A stretch of 64,000 bases of DNA from Bifidobacterium anseris (GTDB lineage Bacteria > Actinomycetota > Actinomycetes > Actinomycetales > Bifidobacteriaceae). The DNA lies in the NCBI RefSeq assembly GCF_002860345.1, contig NZ_NMYC01000001.1, positions 372,001-436,000 of the forward strand, read 5' to 3'. The notes below the pieces were generated by a model. The model made no database searches. It had not been told where the DNA came from and saw nothing but the letters and a program-made list of their open reading frames with translations. Positions 37,009 to 48,501 of this stretch are shown piece after piece. Position 1 is the stretch's first letter; each line of letters begins with the position of its first letter. Both the position numbers and the translations under genes were made by a program.

Positions 37009-37599
37009 TCACTCGCCGAGGATGGCGTGCACGTGCTCGCGCAGCGCGGGTACGACGGTCTCGTCAAACCAGGGATGCTCGGTGCGCCAGATGTCGGTGC
37101 GGCCGGAGGGATGCACGATCGGGAAGTACTTCGGCAGATATTCGCGGAAGTTCTTCACCGTGTCCTCGAGGCGCGCCTTCGACCATTGGTCGAGGTAGTA
37201 CTTCACGGCATAGGAGCCGGCGAGGATCGTCAGCTTCACATCCGGCAGCAGCTTCATGATCTCCGGGTGGAACGTCGGTGCTACCCATTCGCGCGGCGCC
37301 TCCATGCCCTTGTCGCCGTACGCATCGCCCAGATAGTAGAAGTCCATCGGCACGAGCGCGAACTTGCCCGAATCGTAGAACGTGGCCTTGTCCACGCCGA
37401 GCCATTCGCGCAGTGTGTCGCCGCTGCGGTCGTCCCAGCACAGGCCGCGGGTCTGCGCGTCCAGGCTCGGCGACTGGCCGACAATCGTGATGAGTGCGGT
37501 GGACGGCGCCGAGAAGATCGGCTTCTCTCCGCGTTCGGTGAACTGCGCGTCGCGCGGGTCGTCCTCGATTTGCTTGGTGATCGATGCTATCGTTTCCAT
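37009..37599 (-). CDS. Uracil-DNA glycosylase superfamily protein
   Basis: A 196-residue protein of the uracil-DNA glycosylase fold. It has I-V-G-Q-S-P-S near residue 45 and a C-terminal H-P-S-G-R ... E-H-P-W-F, which match the UDG-like group sometimes annotated as uracil-DNA glycosylase family proteins. A role in base-excision repair is inferred; substrate unproven. AAGGAGAG precedes the ATG at 37599. Confidence 0.8.
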   Translation of the reverse strand: METIASITKQIEDDPRDAQFTERGEKPIFSAPSTALITIVGQSPSLDAQTRGLCWDDRSGDTLREWLGVDKATFYDSGKFALVPMDFYYLGDAYGDKGMEAPREWVAPTFHPEIMKLLPDVKLTILAGSYAVKYYLDQWSKARLEDTVKNFREYLPKYFPIVHPSGRTDIWRTEHPWFDETVVPALREHVHAILGE

Positions 37600-37704
37600 G
37601 ACTCTCCTTATGTTCGCCCTACCCACCGGCATAGCACGTCCGCCGCGCCGCCGTCGGCGAATGCGACGCGCTTGCGCCGATAGCGTCATATGTCCCCTCT
37701 CCGT

Positions 37705-38733
37705 TCACACGCCGTTGGCGGTGCGCCAGTCGGCGAGCGCGGCATGCATGCGCATCCAGCGCCGCTCATCGGCGAACGACGCGTCGATCGAATTCCCGGC
37801 GAGCGCGGCGAGGCCGTCGAGTGACATGCCCGCGTCGGCGAGCGCCGCATAGTTGGCGGCGACGTAGCCGCCGAAGTAGGCGGGGTCGTCGGAGTTGATC
37901 GTGCACACGATGCCGTCGCGCACCATCTGCGGCACCGGATGCTTGCGCATGTCGTGCACCACCTGCAGCCGCAGATTTGACAGCGGGCAGCAAGTGAGCG
38001 GTATCCGGTCGCGCACGACGCGCGCCTGCAGCTCGGGGTCGTCGAGGATGTGGATGCCGTGGTCGATGCGTTCGGCGTGCAGCAGGTCGAGCGCTTGGCG
38101 GATGTAGTCGGCGGGACCCTCCTCGCCGGCATGCGCGACGGCATGCCAGCCGAAGGAGCGTGCGCGGGCGAACTGGTCGACGAACATGGACGGCGGATAC
38201 CCCGCCTCCGCGGAGTCCAGACCGATGCCGAGGATCTCGCCGCGGCGCGGCTCGGCCATGTCGAGGATGCGGTCCGCCGACTCCACGCTCATGTCGCGCA
38301 CGAGGCTCAGCATGAGGCCGCCGGTGACGCCGTAGCGTTTCCGGCCTGCGCGTAGGCCCTCCAGCAGGCCGTCGAGCACTGTGTCGTAGGGCACGCCGTT
38401 CGAGAACACGTGCACCTGCGGATCGAAGAAGATCTCGGCGTGCATGACGCCGTCGCGCGCCGCGCGGGCAAGATAGGCGAGCATGAGGTCGTGGAAGTCG
38501 TCGGCGGTCCGCAGCGTCTTCGTCAGCGCATAGTAGAGGTCGAGGAAGGATTGGAGGTTCTCGAAGCGGTACTGCGCGCGCAGCTCGTCGATCGTCCTCC
38601 ACGGCAGCGCCACGTCGTTGCGTCGGGCGAGCTTGAACGCGAGTTCGGGTTCGAGCGTGCCCTCAATGTGCAGATGGAGCTCCGCCTTCGGCATCGTCGC
38701 GAGCGCGGCGTGCATGTTGTCTGTGTCGGTCAT
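37705..38733 (-). CDS. Adenine/adenosine deaminase
   Basis: A 342-residue metal-dependent hydrolase. The first zinc motif H-L-H-I-E-G-T-L-E-P-E (residues 20-30) and later H-A-G-E-E (~205), and S-D-D-P-A near 295 identify the adenosine-deaminase family. The H-I-E-G-T-L-E-P form is the one seen in adenine deaminases, so adenine to hypoxanthine is the more likely reaction. It takes part in purine salvage. Start 38733 follows GGAAAGGA. It is on the minus strand ahead of the glycosylase-like gene. Confidence 0.87.
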   Translation of the reverse strand: MTDTDNMHAALATMPKAELHLHIEGTLEPELAFKLARRNDVALPWRTIDELRAQYRFENLQSFLDLYYALTKTLRTADDFHDLMLAYLARAARDGVMHAEIFFDPQVHVFSNGVPYDTVLDGLLEGLRAGRKRYGVTGGLMLSLVRDMSVESADRILDMAEPRRGEILGIGLDSAEAGYPPSMFVDQFARARSFGWHAVAHAGEEGPADYIRQALDLLHAERIDHGIHILDDPELQARVVRDRIPLTCCPLSNLRLQVVHDMRKHPVPQMVRDGIVCTINSDDPAYFGGYVAANYAALADAGMSLDGLAALAGNSIDASFADERRWMRMHAALADWRTANGV

Positions 38734-38787
38734 CGTTGTCCTTTCCTGTGTGTTCCGTGTGCCGGCGCGGGACGGCGCCGGATATGC

Positions 38788-38827
38788 GAAGGGCGGGCGT
38801 GATCGTGCGCGATCACGCCCGCCCTTC
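38788..38827. terminator. Hairpin between the deaminase and the charged-protein gene
   Basis: Perfect 18-bp arms, 38788-38805 and 38810-38827, four-base loop. It terminates the minus-strand coiled-coil gene ending at 38851. Confidence 0.82.
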
Positions 38828-38850
38828 ATGGACGGATCGGAAAACCCGAA

Positions 38851-39165
38851 TCAGTCGTCGAGGTCGAGCTGGCGGCCGAAGCGGTCGTTGAGTTCAACCT
38901 GATCCTCGGTGGCCTTCGCCTCTTCGGCGGCCGCCTTGCCTTCGGCCTTGTCCTTCTTGTCGTCGGCCCTGTCGGTGACCTTCTCGAGCTTGGCCTGCGG
39001 ATCGTCGGCGGCCTTGACGATCTTCTCGTCCTCCTTGGCGATCACCTTGGCGGCATGCTCCTCGGCGCGCTCGGCGCGCTTCTCGTCGCGGTTCGCCTCA
39101 TGCTCCTCGTGGCGCTCCTCCATGTGATCCTTGAATTCCTCGAAGTGTTCCTTGATATCTGCCAT
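38851..39165 (-). CDS. Small highly charged coiled-coil protein
   Basis: 104 residues, almost all charged or alanine (E, K, D, R, A), with long helix and coiled-coil character and an initial E-E-F-K-D-H-M-E-E-R-H. No catalytic motif or signal is visible. Such proteins are abundant in actinobacteria and are probably structural or nucleic-acid/protein-protection proteins, but this is only a guess. GAAAGGAG precedes the ATG at 39165. It diverges from trpCB. Confidence 0.7.
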   Translation of the reverse strand: MADIKEHFEEFKDHMEERHEEHEANRDEKRAERAEEHAAKVIAKEDEKIVKAADDPQAKLEKVTDRADDKKDKAEGKAAAEEAKATEDQVELNDRFGRQLDLDD

Positions 39166-39403
39166 AATCGGCTCCTTTCGCCATACGGTACGGGCTACGT
39201 CCCATTAGACCACCGTCGGTGGTGGCTCCGGATGCTTTTCCACTCTCAAGTGAAACTTTTCCGGCGCGGATGATGTCGTGTTAGGCGTGTCGTGCGGCCG
39301 CGACCACCATTCAGACGCCGACATGCGTTCGTCATCCGCCATCCGTTAGAGTGTCCCCTGACGGGAAGGACCCGTCTTCGCCATCGCATCCCCAAGGAGG
39401 AGC

Positions 39404-41462
<2,059 letters not shown>

Positions 41463-41488
<26 letters not shown>

Positions 41489-42401
41489 GACGATCGAAAT
41501 CATCGAGAACGGCGACGGCTTCGTCGCCGACGTGACCGCGACGGCGACCACCCCGTCGGGACAGCCCCTCGGCATCTCGCACCGACCGAGCCCATGCCGC
41601 AGGCTGTTCGACGAGTACAAGGTGCAGAACATGCCGGCGTTCATCGGCTACCTGCCCTTCGGATTCCCGGACCCGGACCTGTCTCTCGAGGCGTTCCGCA
41701 CGATGGTGGACAACGGCGTCGACATCGTCGAGATCGGCCTGCCGTACTCCGACCCGGTCATGGACGGCCCGGTCATTCAGGCGGCGAGCCAGATCGCGCT
41801 GCGCAACGGCGAGCGCATCGCCGACGTGTTCAAAGCCGTCGAGACGGTCGCGAACGCCGGCGGCGTGCCGCTCATCATGAGCTACTGGAACCTCATCTTC
41901 CACTACGGCGTCGAACGCTTCGCGACCGACTTCGCGAACGCCGGCGGCGCGGGCCTGATCACCCCAGACCTGATCCCCGACGAGGCGGGGGAGTGGATCG
42001 AGGCCTCCGACCGTCACGGGCTCGACCGCATCTTCCTCGTCTCGCCGGATTCGACCGACGAACGCCTGCGCGTTGTCGCCGAGAACGCGCGCGGATTCGT
42101 CTACGCTGCCGCCCGCATGGGCGTGACCGGTGAACGCGCGACGCTCAACGACTCCTCGCGCGAACTCGTCGAACGCACGCGTGCCGCCGGCGCCGAGAAC
42201 GTCTGCGTCGGCATCGGCGTTTCGACGCCCGCGCAGGGCGCTTCCGTCGGCCAGTACGCGGACGGCGTCATCGTCGGCTCGGCGCTCGTGCACACGCTGC
42301 TCGACGAGCACGGCGACGTGCGCGACCCCGTCCAGGGACTCGGCGCGCTGGCGAACACGACGGCCGCACTGGCCGACGCGATCCACGGCTGCCGTCGCTG
42401 A
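41463..42401 (+). CDS. trpA: Tryptophan synthase alpha subunit
   Basis: A TIM-barrel protein that splits indole-glycerol phosphate and passes indole to TrpB. Core motifs: [28 protein letters not shown] and L-I-T-P-D-L-I-P-D. With the ATG at 41463 it has 312 residues, ~45 more at the N-terminus than usual; ATG 41481 is the alternative. The 41463 start has GGAAG a few bases before it and lies inside the trpCB end. Followed by a terminator. Confidence 0.95.
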
Positions 42402-42420
42402 ACCGCCGGGCGACACCCAC

Positions 42421-42467
42421 ACGGCGCGCATCCTTCCGGGCATGACGGCCCGAAGGATGCGCGCCGT
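42421..42467 (+). terminator. Terminator after trpA
   Basis: Long arms 42421-42441 and 42448-42467 pair with a single bulge; six-base loop. Confidence 0.75.
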
Positions 42468-42510
42468 CGCCGTATCGGCGGCGGACGCACCTGTTGCTAC
42501 CATCGGGACC

Positions 42511-43527
42511 ATGAACCTTGCCTACATCCCCTCGCCGACGGTCTCCCAATTCCACATCGGCTCGCTGACGATCCACATCTACGCGCTGACGATGCTGCTC
42601 GGCATCGTCGCCGCCGTGTGGATCACGAGCGTGCGATGGAAACGCTACGGCGGCACCTTCGACCAAATCCTCGACACGGCGCTCGTGGCGGTGCCGTGCG
42701 GCATCGTCGGCGCACGCCTCTACCACGTCGTCACGACGCCGGAACGCTTCTTCGGGCCGAACGGCGACTGGGTGGAGATCTTCCGCATCTGGAACGGCGG
42801 TCTCGGCATCTGGGGCGCGATCGTGCTCGGCGCGCTCGGCGCATGGGCCTGGGTGCGCCATAAGCATTATCCGATGGCGCTGCTCGCCGACGCGATCGCG
42901 CCCGCGCTGCTCGTCGCCCAGGCCATCGGACGCCTCGGCAACTGGTTCAACCAGGAGCTCTACGGCAAGCCGACGACGATGCCGTGGGGCCTCAAGCTCA
43001 ACACCGCCGGCTCCGCGATCGGCAACGCCGAGCAGTGCTACGACGGCGCGACCTGCCCGACCGGCACGCTGTTCCATCCGACCTTCCTGTACGAGATGAT
43101 CTGGAACCTCATCGGCGCGGCGCTCATCATCTGGATCGGCCGCAAGACTGTGCACACGCTCAAGGCCGGATCGCTGTTCGCGCTCTACGTCATCTGGTAC
43201 ACGGCTGGACGCACCTGGATCGAGATGCTGCGCATCGACTTCTCCCACGAATTCCTCGGCCTGCGCGTCAACGTCTGGGTCTCGATCATCGTCTTCATCC
43301 TCGGCATCGTCGCCTTCGCCGTCATCCAACGCGTGGGCAAGCCCACGCCGCTGCTCGCCGAGAAGCTGCGCACCGTCACCGAAATCGAGGAACGCGCGCA
43401 CGCCGACCACGACGCCGCGTCCGCGCACGGCGGCCGCGGCGCGCACGGCACGACGAATGGCGCGACCAACGACGCGAGAGACGACTCAGCCGACGACACC
43501 AAGGACGACGGCGGCCGCGACGACTGA
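42511..43527 (+). CDS. lgt: Prolipoprotein diacylglyceryl transferase
   Basis: A 338-residue membrane enzyme that adds diacylglycerol to lipobox cysteines. Seven hydrophobic segments, the Lgt signature region G-R-L-G-N-W-F-N-Q-E near residue 145 and an active-site H near the start are visible. The last ~60 residues are acidic, low-complexity and probably cytoplasmic. TACCAT lies eight bases before the ATG, suggesting a leaderless message. It matches the presence of lipoproteins in this window. Confidence 0.95.
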   Translation: MNLAYIPSPTVSQFHIGSLTIHIYALTMLLGIVAAVWITSVRWKRYGGTFDQILDTALVAVPCGIVGARLYHVVTTPERFFGPNGDWVEIFRIWNGGLGIWGAIVLGALGAWAWVRHKHYPMALLADAIAPALLVAQAIGRLGNWFNQELYGKPTTMPWGLKLNTAGSAIGNAEQCYDGATCPTGTLFHPTFLYEMIWNLIGAALIIWIGRKTVHTLKAGSLFALYVIWYTAGRTWIEMLRIDFSHEFLGLRVNVWVSIIVFILGIVAFAVIQRVGKPTPLLAEKLRTVTEIEERAHADHDAASAHGGRGAHGTTNGATNDARDDSADDTKDDGGRDD

Positions 43528-43575
43528 GCCGCGGGGCCCGCAGACGGCCGCCGTTCGTCGCTTGCCTTATTTAGA

Positions 43576-44250
43576 ATGGCAGACATGGATATCAAAATCG
43601 CACCCAGCATCCTTTCCGCGGACTTCTGCAATCTCGAGCGCGACCTCGATCGCATCGCGAATGCCGACCTCGTCCACGTCGACGTCATGGACCACCACTT
43701 CGTCCCGAACCTCACGATCGGCGAACCCGTCGTCAAGCGCATCTGCGAGGTCACGAAGCTGCCGGTCGACGTCCATCTGATGATCGACGACCCGGATCGT
43801 TGGGCTCCGGGCTACGCCGAGCGCGGTGCGCATTCCGTCACCTTCCACATGGGCGCGACCCACGCCCCGGTGCGTCTGGCGCGCCAGCTGCACGACATGG
43901 GCTGCGAGGCGTGGTTCGCCGTGCGCCCGGCCGAGCCGGTCGAGCCGATCTTCGACATCCTCGAGGAGTTCGACACGATCCTCATCATGACCGTCGAACC
44001 CGGATTCGGCGGCCAGAAGTTCCTCGCCAATCAGATGGGCAAGGTGCGCCGTCTGCGCGACGAGATCACGCGCCGCGGTCTGGCGACGAACATCCAGGTC
44101 GACGGCGGCGTCGGCGTCAAGACCGCGCCGATCGTCGCCGAAGCCGGAGCGAACATCCTCGTCGCCGGCTCCGCCGTCTACGGCGCCGACGATCCGGCGA
44201 AGGCTATCGACGAGATCCGCGACGCCGCACGCGCCGCCTACCGCGACTGA
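43576..44250 (+). CDS. rpe: Ribulose-phosphate 3-epimerase
   Basis: A 224-residue TIM barrel interconverting ribulose-5-P and xylulose-5-P, which feeds the bifid shunt. Motifs: I-A-P-S-I-L-S-A-D-F, V-D-V-M-D-H-H-F-V-P-N and M-T-V-E-P-G-F-G-G-Q. ATG 43576 or 43585 can be the start. It lies directly upstream of the putative his leader and hisE. Confidence 0.95.
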   Translation: MADMDIKIAPSILSADFCNLERDLDRIANADLVHVDVMDHHFVPNLTIGEPVVKRICEVTKLPVDVHLMIDDPDRWAPGYAERGAHSVTFHMGATHAPVRLARQLHDMGCEAWFAVRPAEPVEPIFDILEEFDTILIMTVEPGFGGQKFLANQMGKVRRLRDEITRRGLATNIQVDGGVGVKTAPIVAEAGANILVAGSAVYGADDPAKAIDEIRDAARAAYRD

Positions 44251-44264
44251 CCGCGTCCACCCAC

Positions 44265-44384
44265 ATGCCAATCCGGCAATCCCCGGCCGCGACCGTCCAT
44301 CGGCGCGGCCGAATCCACGACCATGACCATATGCGCGCCCATCGGGGGGCGCGCCAAAGTGAACTGACAGGAACCACCACATGA
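44265..44384 (+). promoter_or_regulatory. Candidate his leader peptide and attenuator region
   Basis: A 39-codon frame upstream of hisE begins at ATG 44265 and ends in a TGA overlapping the hisE ATG (ATGA). It encodes five histidines, four within ten residues (I-H-D-H-D-H-M-R-A-H). Strong hairpins lie before the His run (44285-44291 with 44304-44310) and after it (44333-44340 with 44347-44354). This is the architecture of leader-peptide control, but there is no ribosome binding site before 44265 and the region may also hold the rpe terminator. Confidence 0.4.
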
Positions 44385-44644
44385 AGACGTTCGAATCGCT
44401 GTTCGAAGAACTGAACGCGAAGGCCGCCGCGAAGACGCCGGGCTCGCTGACCGTGCAGGAGCTCGAGAAGGGCACGCATTTCATCGGCAAGAAGATTGTC
44501 GAGGAGGCCGGCGAGACCTGGATCGCCGCCGAATACGAGGGCGCCGAGCGCACCGCCGAGGAGATGAGCCAGCTCATCTACCATCTGCAGGTCATGATGA
44601 TCGACCGCGGACTGACGCTCGACGACATCTACAAGAACCTGTGA
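44381..44644 (+). CDS. hisE: Phosphoribosyl-ATP pyrophosphatase
   Basis: An 87-residue all-helical MazG-like enzyme, second step of histidine synthesis (PR-ATP to PR-AMP). The conserved K-K-I-V-E-E-A-G-E metal-binding helix is near residues 38-46. It is separate from HisI, as in many actinobacteria. It is followed after 56 bases by hisG, the usual order in actinobacteria. Confidence 0.95.
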   Translation: MKTFESLFEELNAKAAAKTPGSLTVQELEKGTHFIGKKIVEEAGETWIAAEYEGAERTAEEMSQLIYHLQVMMIDRGLTLDDIYKNL

Positions 44645-44700
44645 CCGGCACCGCGCACGCAGCCGACGGCCCGTGCGCACGACTATCTTTGGAGGAGCCC

Positions 44701-45552
44701 ATGCTACGCATCGCCGTCCCGAACAAGGGAATGCTGTCCGAACCCGCCTGGAACATGCTCGAGGAGGCCGGATACCGTCTGCGGAGCAATCCACGCCAAC
44801 TCGTCGTCGAGGACCCGGACAACGACGTGGAACTGTTCTATCTTCGTCCGCTCGACATCGCCGTCTACGTCGGTCGCGGCACGATCGACGTCGGCATCAC
44901 CGGCCACGACCTGCTGCTCAACTCGGGCACCGACGCGCAGGAGGTCATGGACCTCGGCTTCGGCGCGTCCACGTTCCGCTTCGCGGCCCCTCAGGATTCG
45001 GAGATCCGCGAGCTGGCCGACATCGACGGCAAGCGCGTCGCGACGTCCTTCGACAAGCTCGTGCACGACTATCTGACCGAGCACGGCATCCAGGCCGAGA
45101 CGATCCACCTCGACGGCGCCGTCGAATCGTCGGTGCAGCTCGGCGTGGCCGACCTCATCGCCGACGTCGTGTCCACCGGCACGACGCTGCGCAACGCGGG
45201 ACTGCGCATCTTCGGCGACCCGATCGTGCACTCGGAGGCCGTGCTCATCCGCTCGCCGCGCCTCGAACCGGACGATGCGCGCCTCGAACGCCTCGAACGG
45301 CGCCTGCAGGGCGTGCTGACGGCCAAGCGCTACGTGCTGATGGACTTCGACATCCCGGTCGACCGCATCTCGGCCGCCGTCGACATCACCCCCGGATTCG
45401 AAAGCCCGACGATCTCGCCGCTGCACGACAAGCAGTGGTCGGCCGTACGCGTCATGGTCCCCAAGGCGAAGGTCAACCGGCTCATGGACGAACTGTACGC
45501 GGTGGGCGCGCGCGGCATCATCGTCACGGCAATTCAAGCCACCCGCATGTGA
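44701..45552 (+). CDS. hisG: ATP phosphoribosyltransferase (long form)
   Basis: A 283-residue HisG, first enzyme of histidine synthesis. It has the periplasmic-binding-like catalytic domain ([13 protein letters not shown] near residue 66, D-V-V-S-T-G-T-T-L near 158) and a C-terminal ~75-residue ACT-like domain for histidine feedback. GGAGGAG precedes the ATG. Ends 12 bases before the phosphatidyltransferase gene. Confidence 0.96.
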   Translation: MLRIAVPNKGMLSEPAWNMLEEAGYRLRSNPRQLVVEDPDNDVELFYLRPLDIAVYVGRGTIDVGITGHDLLLNSGTDAQEVMDLGFGASTFRFAAPQDSEIRELADIDGKRVATSFDKLVHDYLTEHGIQAETIHLDGAVESSVQLGVADLIADVVSTGTTLRNAGLRIFGDPIVHSEAVLIRSPRLEPDDARLERLERRLQGVLTAKRYVLMDFDIPVDRISAAVDITPGFESPTISPLHDKQWSAVRVMVPKAKVNRLMDELYAVGARGIIVTAIQATRM

Positions 45553-45564
45553 CGGTGGGTGCCC

Positions 45565-46185
45565 ATGGCCGCTGAAGGAAAATACAGTCCCGAACCGCGC
45601 GACGTGATCCTGACGATCCCGAACCTGATCAGCGCGCTGCGCATCATCTCGATTCCAGTGATCGCCTGGCTCATCGCGAGACACGACATGGTGTGGGCGC
45701 TCGTCGTCCTCGCCGTGTCGTCGGCCTCGGACGGACTGGACGGCCTCATCGCGAGGAACTTCAACCAGGTGAGCAAGCTCGGACAGATCCTCGACCCGAT
45801 CGCCGACCGGCTGCTCATCATCTGCAGCATCCTGGCGCTGGCGGTCTGCGGCGTCGTGCCATGGTGGATGCTCGTGCTCGTCGCGCTGCGCGACATCGTG
45901 ATGGGCATCCTCACGCTCGTCCTCGCCCAACATGACTACGGCCCGTTGCCGGTGCACTTCGTCGGCAAGACCGGCACCGCCGTGCTGCTCATCTCGATCA
46001 TCGGGCTGATGGTGGCCGACATCCGCCGCTCGTTCATTCCGCTCGACATCCTGCATTACGGCGCGATCGCATGCGCGATATGGGGCATCGGCCTCTACTG
46101 GCTCGCCGGCGTGATTTACCTGCGTCAGGGCGTCACACTCATCCGGGCCGACCGGCTCGCCCGTCGCCGCGCCACCGGCAGGTAG
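45565..46185 (+). CDS. pgsA: CDP-alcohol phosphatidyltransferase (PgsA-type)
   Basis: A 206-residue membrane enzyme with about five segments and the CDP-alcohol phosphotransferase motif (D-G-L-D-G-L-I-A-R then G-Q-I-L-D-P-I-A-D). It may be phosphatidylglycerophosphate synthase or a related enzyme (a PgsA2/cardiolipin role is possible, as in the homologous mycobacterial locus). The ATG at 45565 or GTG at 45559 starts it. First gene of a seven-gene cluster reaching to 50193. Confidence 0.9.
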   Translation: MAAEGKYSPEPRDVILTIPNLISALRIISIPVIAWLIARHDMVWALVVLAVSSASDGLDGLIARNFNQVSKLGQILDPIADRLLIICSILALAVCGVVPWWMLVLVALRDIVMGILTLVLAQHDYGPLPVHFVGKTGTAVLLISIIGLMVADIRRSFIPLDILHYGAIACAIWGIGLYWLAGVIYLRQGVTLIRADRLARRRATGR

Positions 46186-46192
46186 GTGCCCG

Positions 46193-47164
46193 TTGGCCGA
46201 TCAATCCTCGATGCCGCCAGTCCAGCCAATCGCACCCGGCCATGAGCCGGTGCGCCGCCGCGCCGTATTCTCGCGCGGCTGGGCGGCGATCGAATCCCAT
46301 CATGCGGCGTCGCCGGACGAACTGCGCGACCGGCCGCGTCACCGGCGCGGCGGCGACGATTCGCTCCGGCTCATCGACGACCTCATCAACCGTCCGATGG
46401 ATTCGCTGTACAGCGACTCACGGCTCGTCACGAAACCCGATTCCAAGGTCGTCTACTGGGGCACGCGCATCGTCGTGTTCCTCATCTGCATCATCGTTGG
46501 CTTCTTCGGCAGCCAATTCGTCCGCCTGCTCAACACCGATCCAAGGAAACAGGTGCGCGAATCGCTCGCGAATCAGCTTGTGACGAACAACGCGCACGTC
46601 GATGCGCTCGACAAGGACATCGCGAACCTGCGCAGGCAGGTGGAGGAACAGTCGAAGTCGGCGACGAAATCGCCGATCGAACAGGTCGTCGAGGAGAACG
46701 AGGCGGCCGCCGGCGCCACGCCGGTCGAAGGCGAGGGCATCGTCATGACGATCGCCGACCCGGTCGCCGCGGCCTCGGACTCGTCGAAGGGCGCGCTGCC
46801 GCGCGACGGCGCAAGCGACCGGCTGCGCGTCGTCACCGACGCCGACCTGCAGCTGCTCGTCTGCCTGCTGTGGCGCGCCGGCGCCGAGGCAATCGCCATC
46901 AACGGCAACCGTCTCGGCGTCGAGACATCGATCCGCACGGCCGGCAATTCGATCCTCGTCGGCACGACGCCGATCGAAAGCCCGTACCGCATCCAGGCGG
47001 TGGGGGACCGCAACGCGCTGGCCGACGCGATGGGCGAGAAGACGCTGCCGACGCTGTACAGTGATTTCCATAAGGCCGGCATGTATCCGCAGATCGACAA
47101 GGCGGGCAAGATGCGGCTCGAGGCCGCGAGCGTCGGCAAACTGACCTATGCGAGGAGGAGCTGA
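46193..47164 (+). CDS. DUF881-family membrane-anchored protein (first copy)
   Basis: A 323-residue protein: charged N-terminus (~95 residues), one membrane segment near residue 95, a coiled coil and a C-terminal DUF881 domain (residues ~170-320, with I-A-I-N-G-N-R-L-G). DUF881 proteins occur in pairs with the small basic protein in Gram-positive bacteria and may act in envelope organisation. The TTG at 46193 is the only start fitting the frame. Upstream of sbp. Confidence 0.85.
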   Translation: MADQSSMPPVQPIAPGHEPVRRRAVFSRGWAAIESHHAASPDELRDRPRHRRGGDDSLRLIDDLINRPMDSLYSDSRLVTKPDSKVVYWGTRIVVFLICIIVGFFGSQFVRLLNTDPRKQVRESLANQLVTNNAHVDALDKDIANLRRQVEEQSKSATKSPIEQVVEENEAAAGATPVEGEGIVMTIADPVAAASDSSKGALPRDGASDRLRVVTDADLQLLVCLLWRAGAEAIAINGNRLGVETSIRTAGNSILVGTTPIESPYRIQAVGDRNALADAMGEKTLPTLYSDFHKAGMYPQIDKAGKMRLEAASVGKLTYARRS

Positions 47165-47166
47165 AG

Positions 47167-47499
47167 ATGGCAGCCGTGCTTGGACTCATCATCGGAGTGG
47201 TCGTGGGACTGTTCGTCCGTCCGGACATCCCGGTGTTCTTGCAACCGTACCTGCCGATCATGGTCATCGCCGCGCTCGACGCGCTGCTCGGCGCCGCGCG
47301 CGCCTACTTCGAACGCAGTTTCTCGGACCGCGTGTTCGTCATCTCCTTCTTCGCGAACGTCATCACGGCGACGCTGCTCGTGCTGCTGGGCAACCAGCTC
47401 GGCGTTGGCTCGCAGCTGACGACCGCCGTCATCGTCGTCCTCGGCATCCGCATCTTCTCGAACGTCTCGGCGATCCGCCGCTACATCTTCCAGGGGTGA
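47167..47499 (+). CDS. sbp: Small basic membrane protein Sbp (DUF1290)
   Basis: A 110-residue protein with three hydrophobic segments and a basic character, matching DUF1290/Sbp. It begins two bases after the first DUF881 stop and ends three bases before the second DUF881 start, the same order as in Firmicutes and actinobacteria. Function in envelope or division is suspected from context only. Confidence 0.88.
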   Translation: MAAVLGLIIGVVVGLFVRPDIPVFLQPYLPIMVIAALDALLGAARAYFERSFSDRVFVISFFANVITATLLVLLGNQLGVGSQLTTAVIVVLGIRIFSNVSAIRRYIFQG

Positions 47500-47502
47500 T
47501 CG

Positions 47503-48495
47503 ATGAGCGACGAACAGACGAAACAGAACGTGCCCGACGACGGGAACGACATGCGTCATGACATCAATCACGACGTCGACATCGATGTCGATCACGACGG
47601 CGAACGTGGCGCACGGACGGAGACGGCGGGGGAGTGCGAGCCGCTGACGGCGGAACATCCGCGCGTGGCGTCCAGCGACGACGGGCAGCCGGACCTGCTC
47701 AAGCGCATCATCTCGCAGCACAGCCGCGACAAGGACAACGACCGCACAAAGACGGGCGCGTTCCCGGTCGTGCGCAAACGCAAGCCGAAGGCATTGTCGT
47801 CGAACGCCAGGTCGCTCAAGGCGCGCTTCGGCACCGGACTGCTCATCGCCGTGCTGTGCGCGCTGCTCGCCTACGCCTACGTCATCCAGATCAATAACAA
47901 AGACACGGCCTACGAGACGCTCACCGAAGCCGAGCTGACGCGACTGATCAGCGAGACGAGCACGCAGGTGGAACGCCTCGAACAGCGCAAAAGCGAACTG
48001 ACGAACCAGCTGAAATCGCTCGAGGAGGCAGCAGACAAGGAGGAGCAGGCGCAGCGCATCGCGCAGGAGAATGAGGAGACGAGCGGCATCCTGTCGGGAA
48101 GACTGCCTGCGCAGGGCAAAGGCGTCGTCATCCGCATCTCGAGGCCGCAGAAGGCGCCGATCGACGCGGCGACGATGTTCAACCTCATCGAGGAGCTGCG
48201 CAATGGCGGCGCCGAGGTCATCCAGATCGACAACGTGCGCGTCGTCACATCCACCTATGTCAGTGAGACGAGCAGCGGACTCGTGTGCGACGGGCAGGCG
48301 CTGGCGACGCCGTACGTGATCAAGGCGATCGGTAATCCGGGCAACCTCGCGAACGCCGTGAACATTGCGGGTGGCGTAGGTTCGCGGCTCACCGTCAAAT
48401 ATGGTGCTAATGTGACGGTAGAGACATCCGACGACGTCAGGATCACCGCGACGCAGCCGGTCATGAAATACAAGTACGCAACGATTGTAGAATAG
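47503..48495 (+). CDS. DUF881-family membrane-anchored protein (second copy)
   Basis: A 330-residue protein with an acidic N-terminus, a membrane segment at ~110-130 (G-T-G-L-L-I-A-V-L-C-A-L-L-A-Y-A), a coiled coil and a C-terminal DUF881 domain. It is clearly related to the copy at 46193 in domain order, though divergent in sequence. It lies six bases before the FHA gene. Confidence 0.87.
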   Translation: MSDEQTKQNVPDDGNDMRHDINHDVDIDVDHDGERGARTETAGECEPLTAEHPRVASSDDGQPDLLKRIISQHSRDKDNDRTKTGAFPVVRKRKPKALSSNARSLKARFGTGLLIAVLCALLAYAYVIQINNKDTAYETLTEAELTRLISETSTQVERLEQRKSELTNQLKSLEEAADKEEQAQRIAQENEETSGILSGRLPAQGKGVVIRISRPQKAPIDAATMFNLIEELRNGGAEVIQIDNVRVVTSTYVSETSSGLVCDGQALATPYVIKAIGNPGNLANAVNIAGGVGSRLTVKYGANVTVETSDDVRITATQPVMKYKYATIVE

Positions 48496-48501
48496 GCAGT
48501 T

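Noticed and set aside
39217-39234. Two consecutive Trp codons (CGG TGG TGG CTC) upstream of trpCB, as in a trp leader peptide
   Set aside because: The frame has no start codon or ribosome binding site nearby; the only upstream ATG is deep within the opposite-strand gene. No terminator/antiterminator pair follows.
39166-39403. Possible T-box riboswitch before trpCB
   Set aside because: The conserved T-box core (AGGGUGGNACCGCG type) is not present; only a generic ggtggtggctcc is seen.
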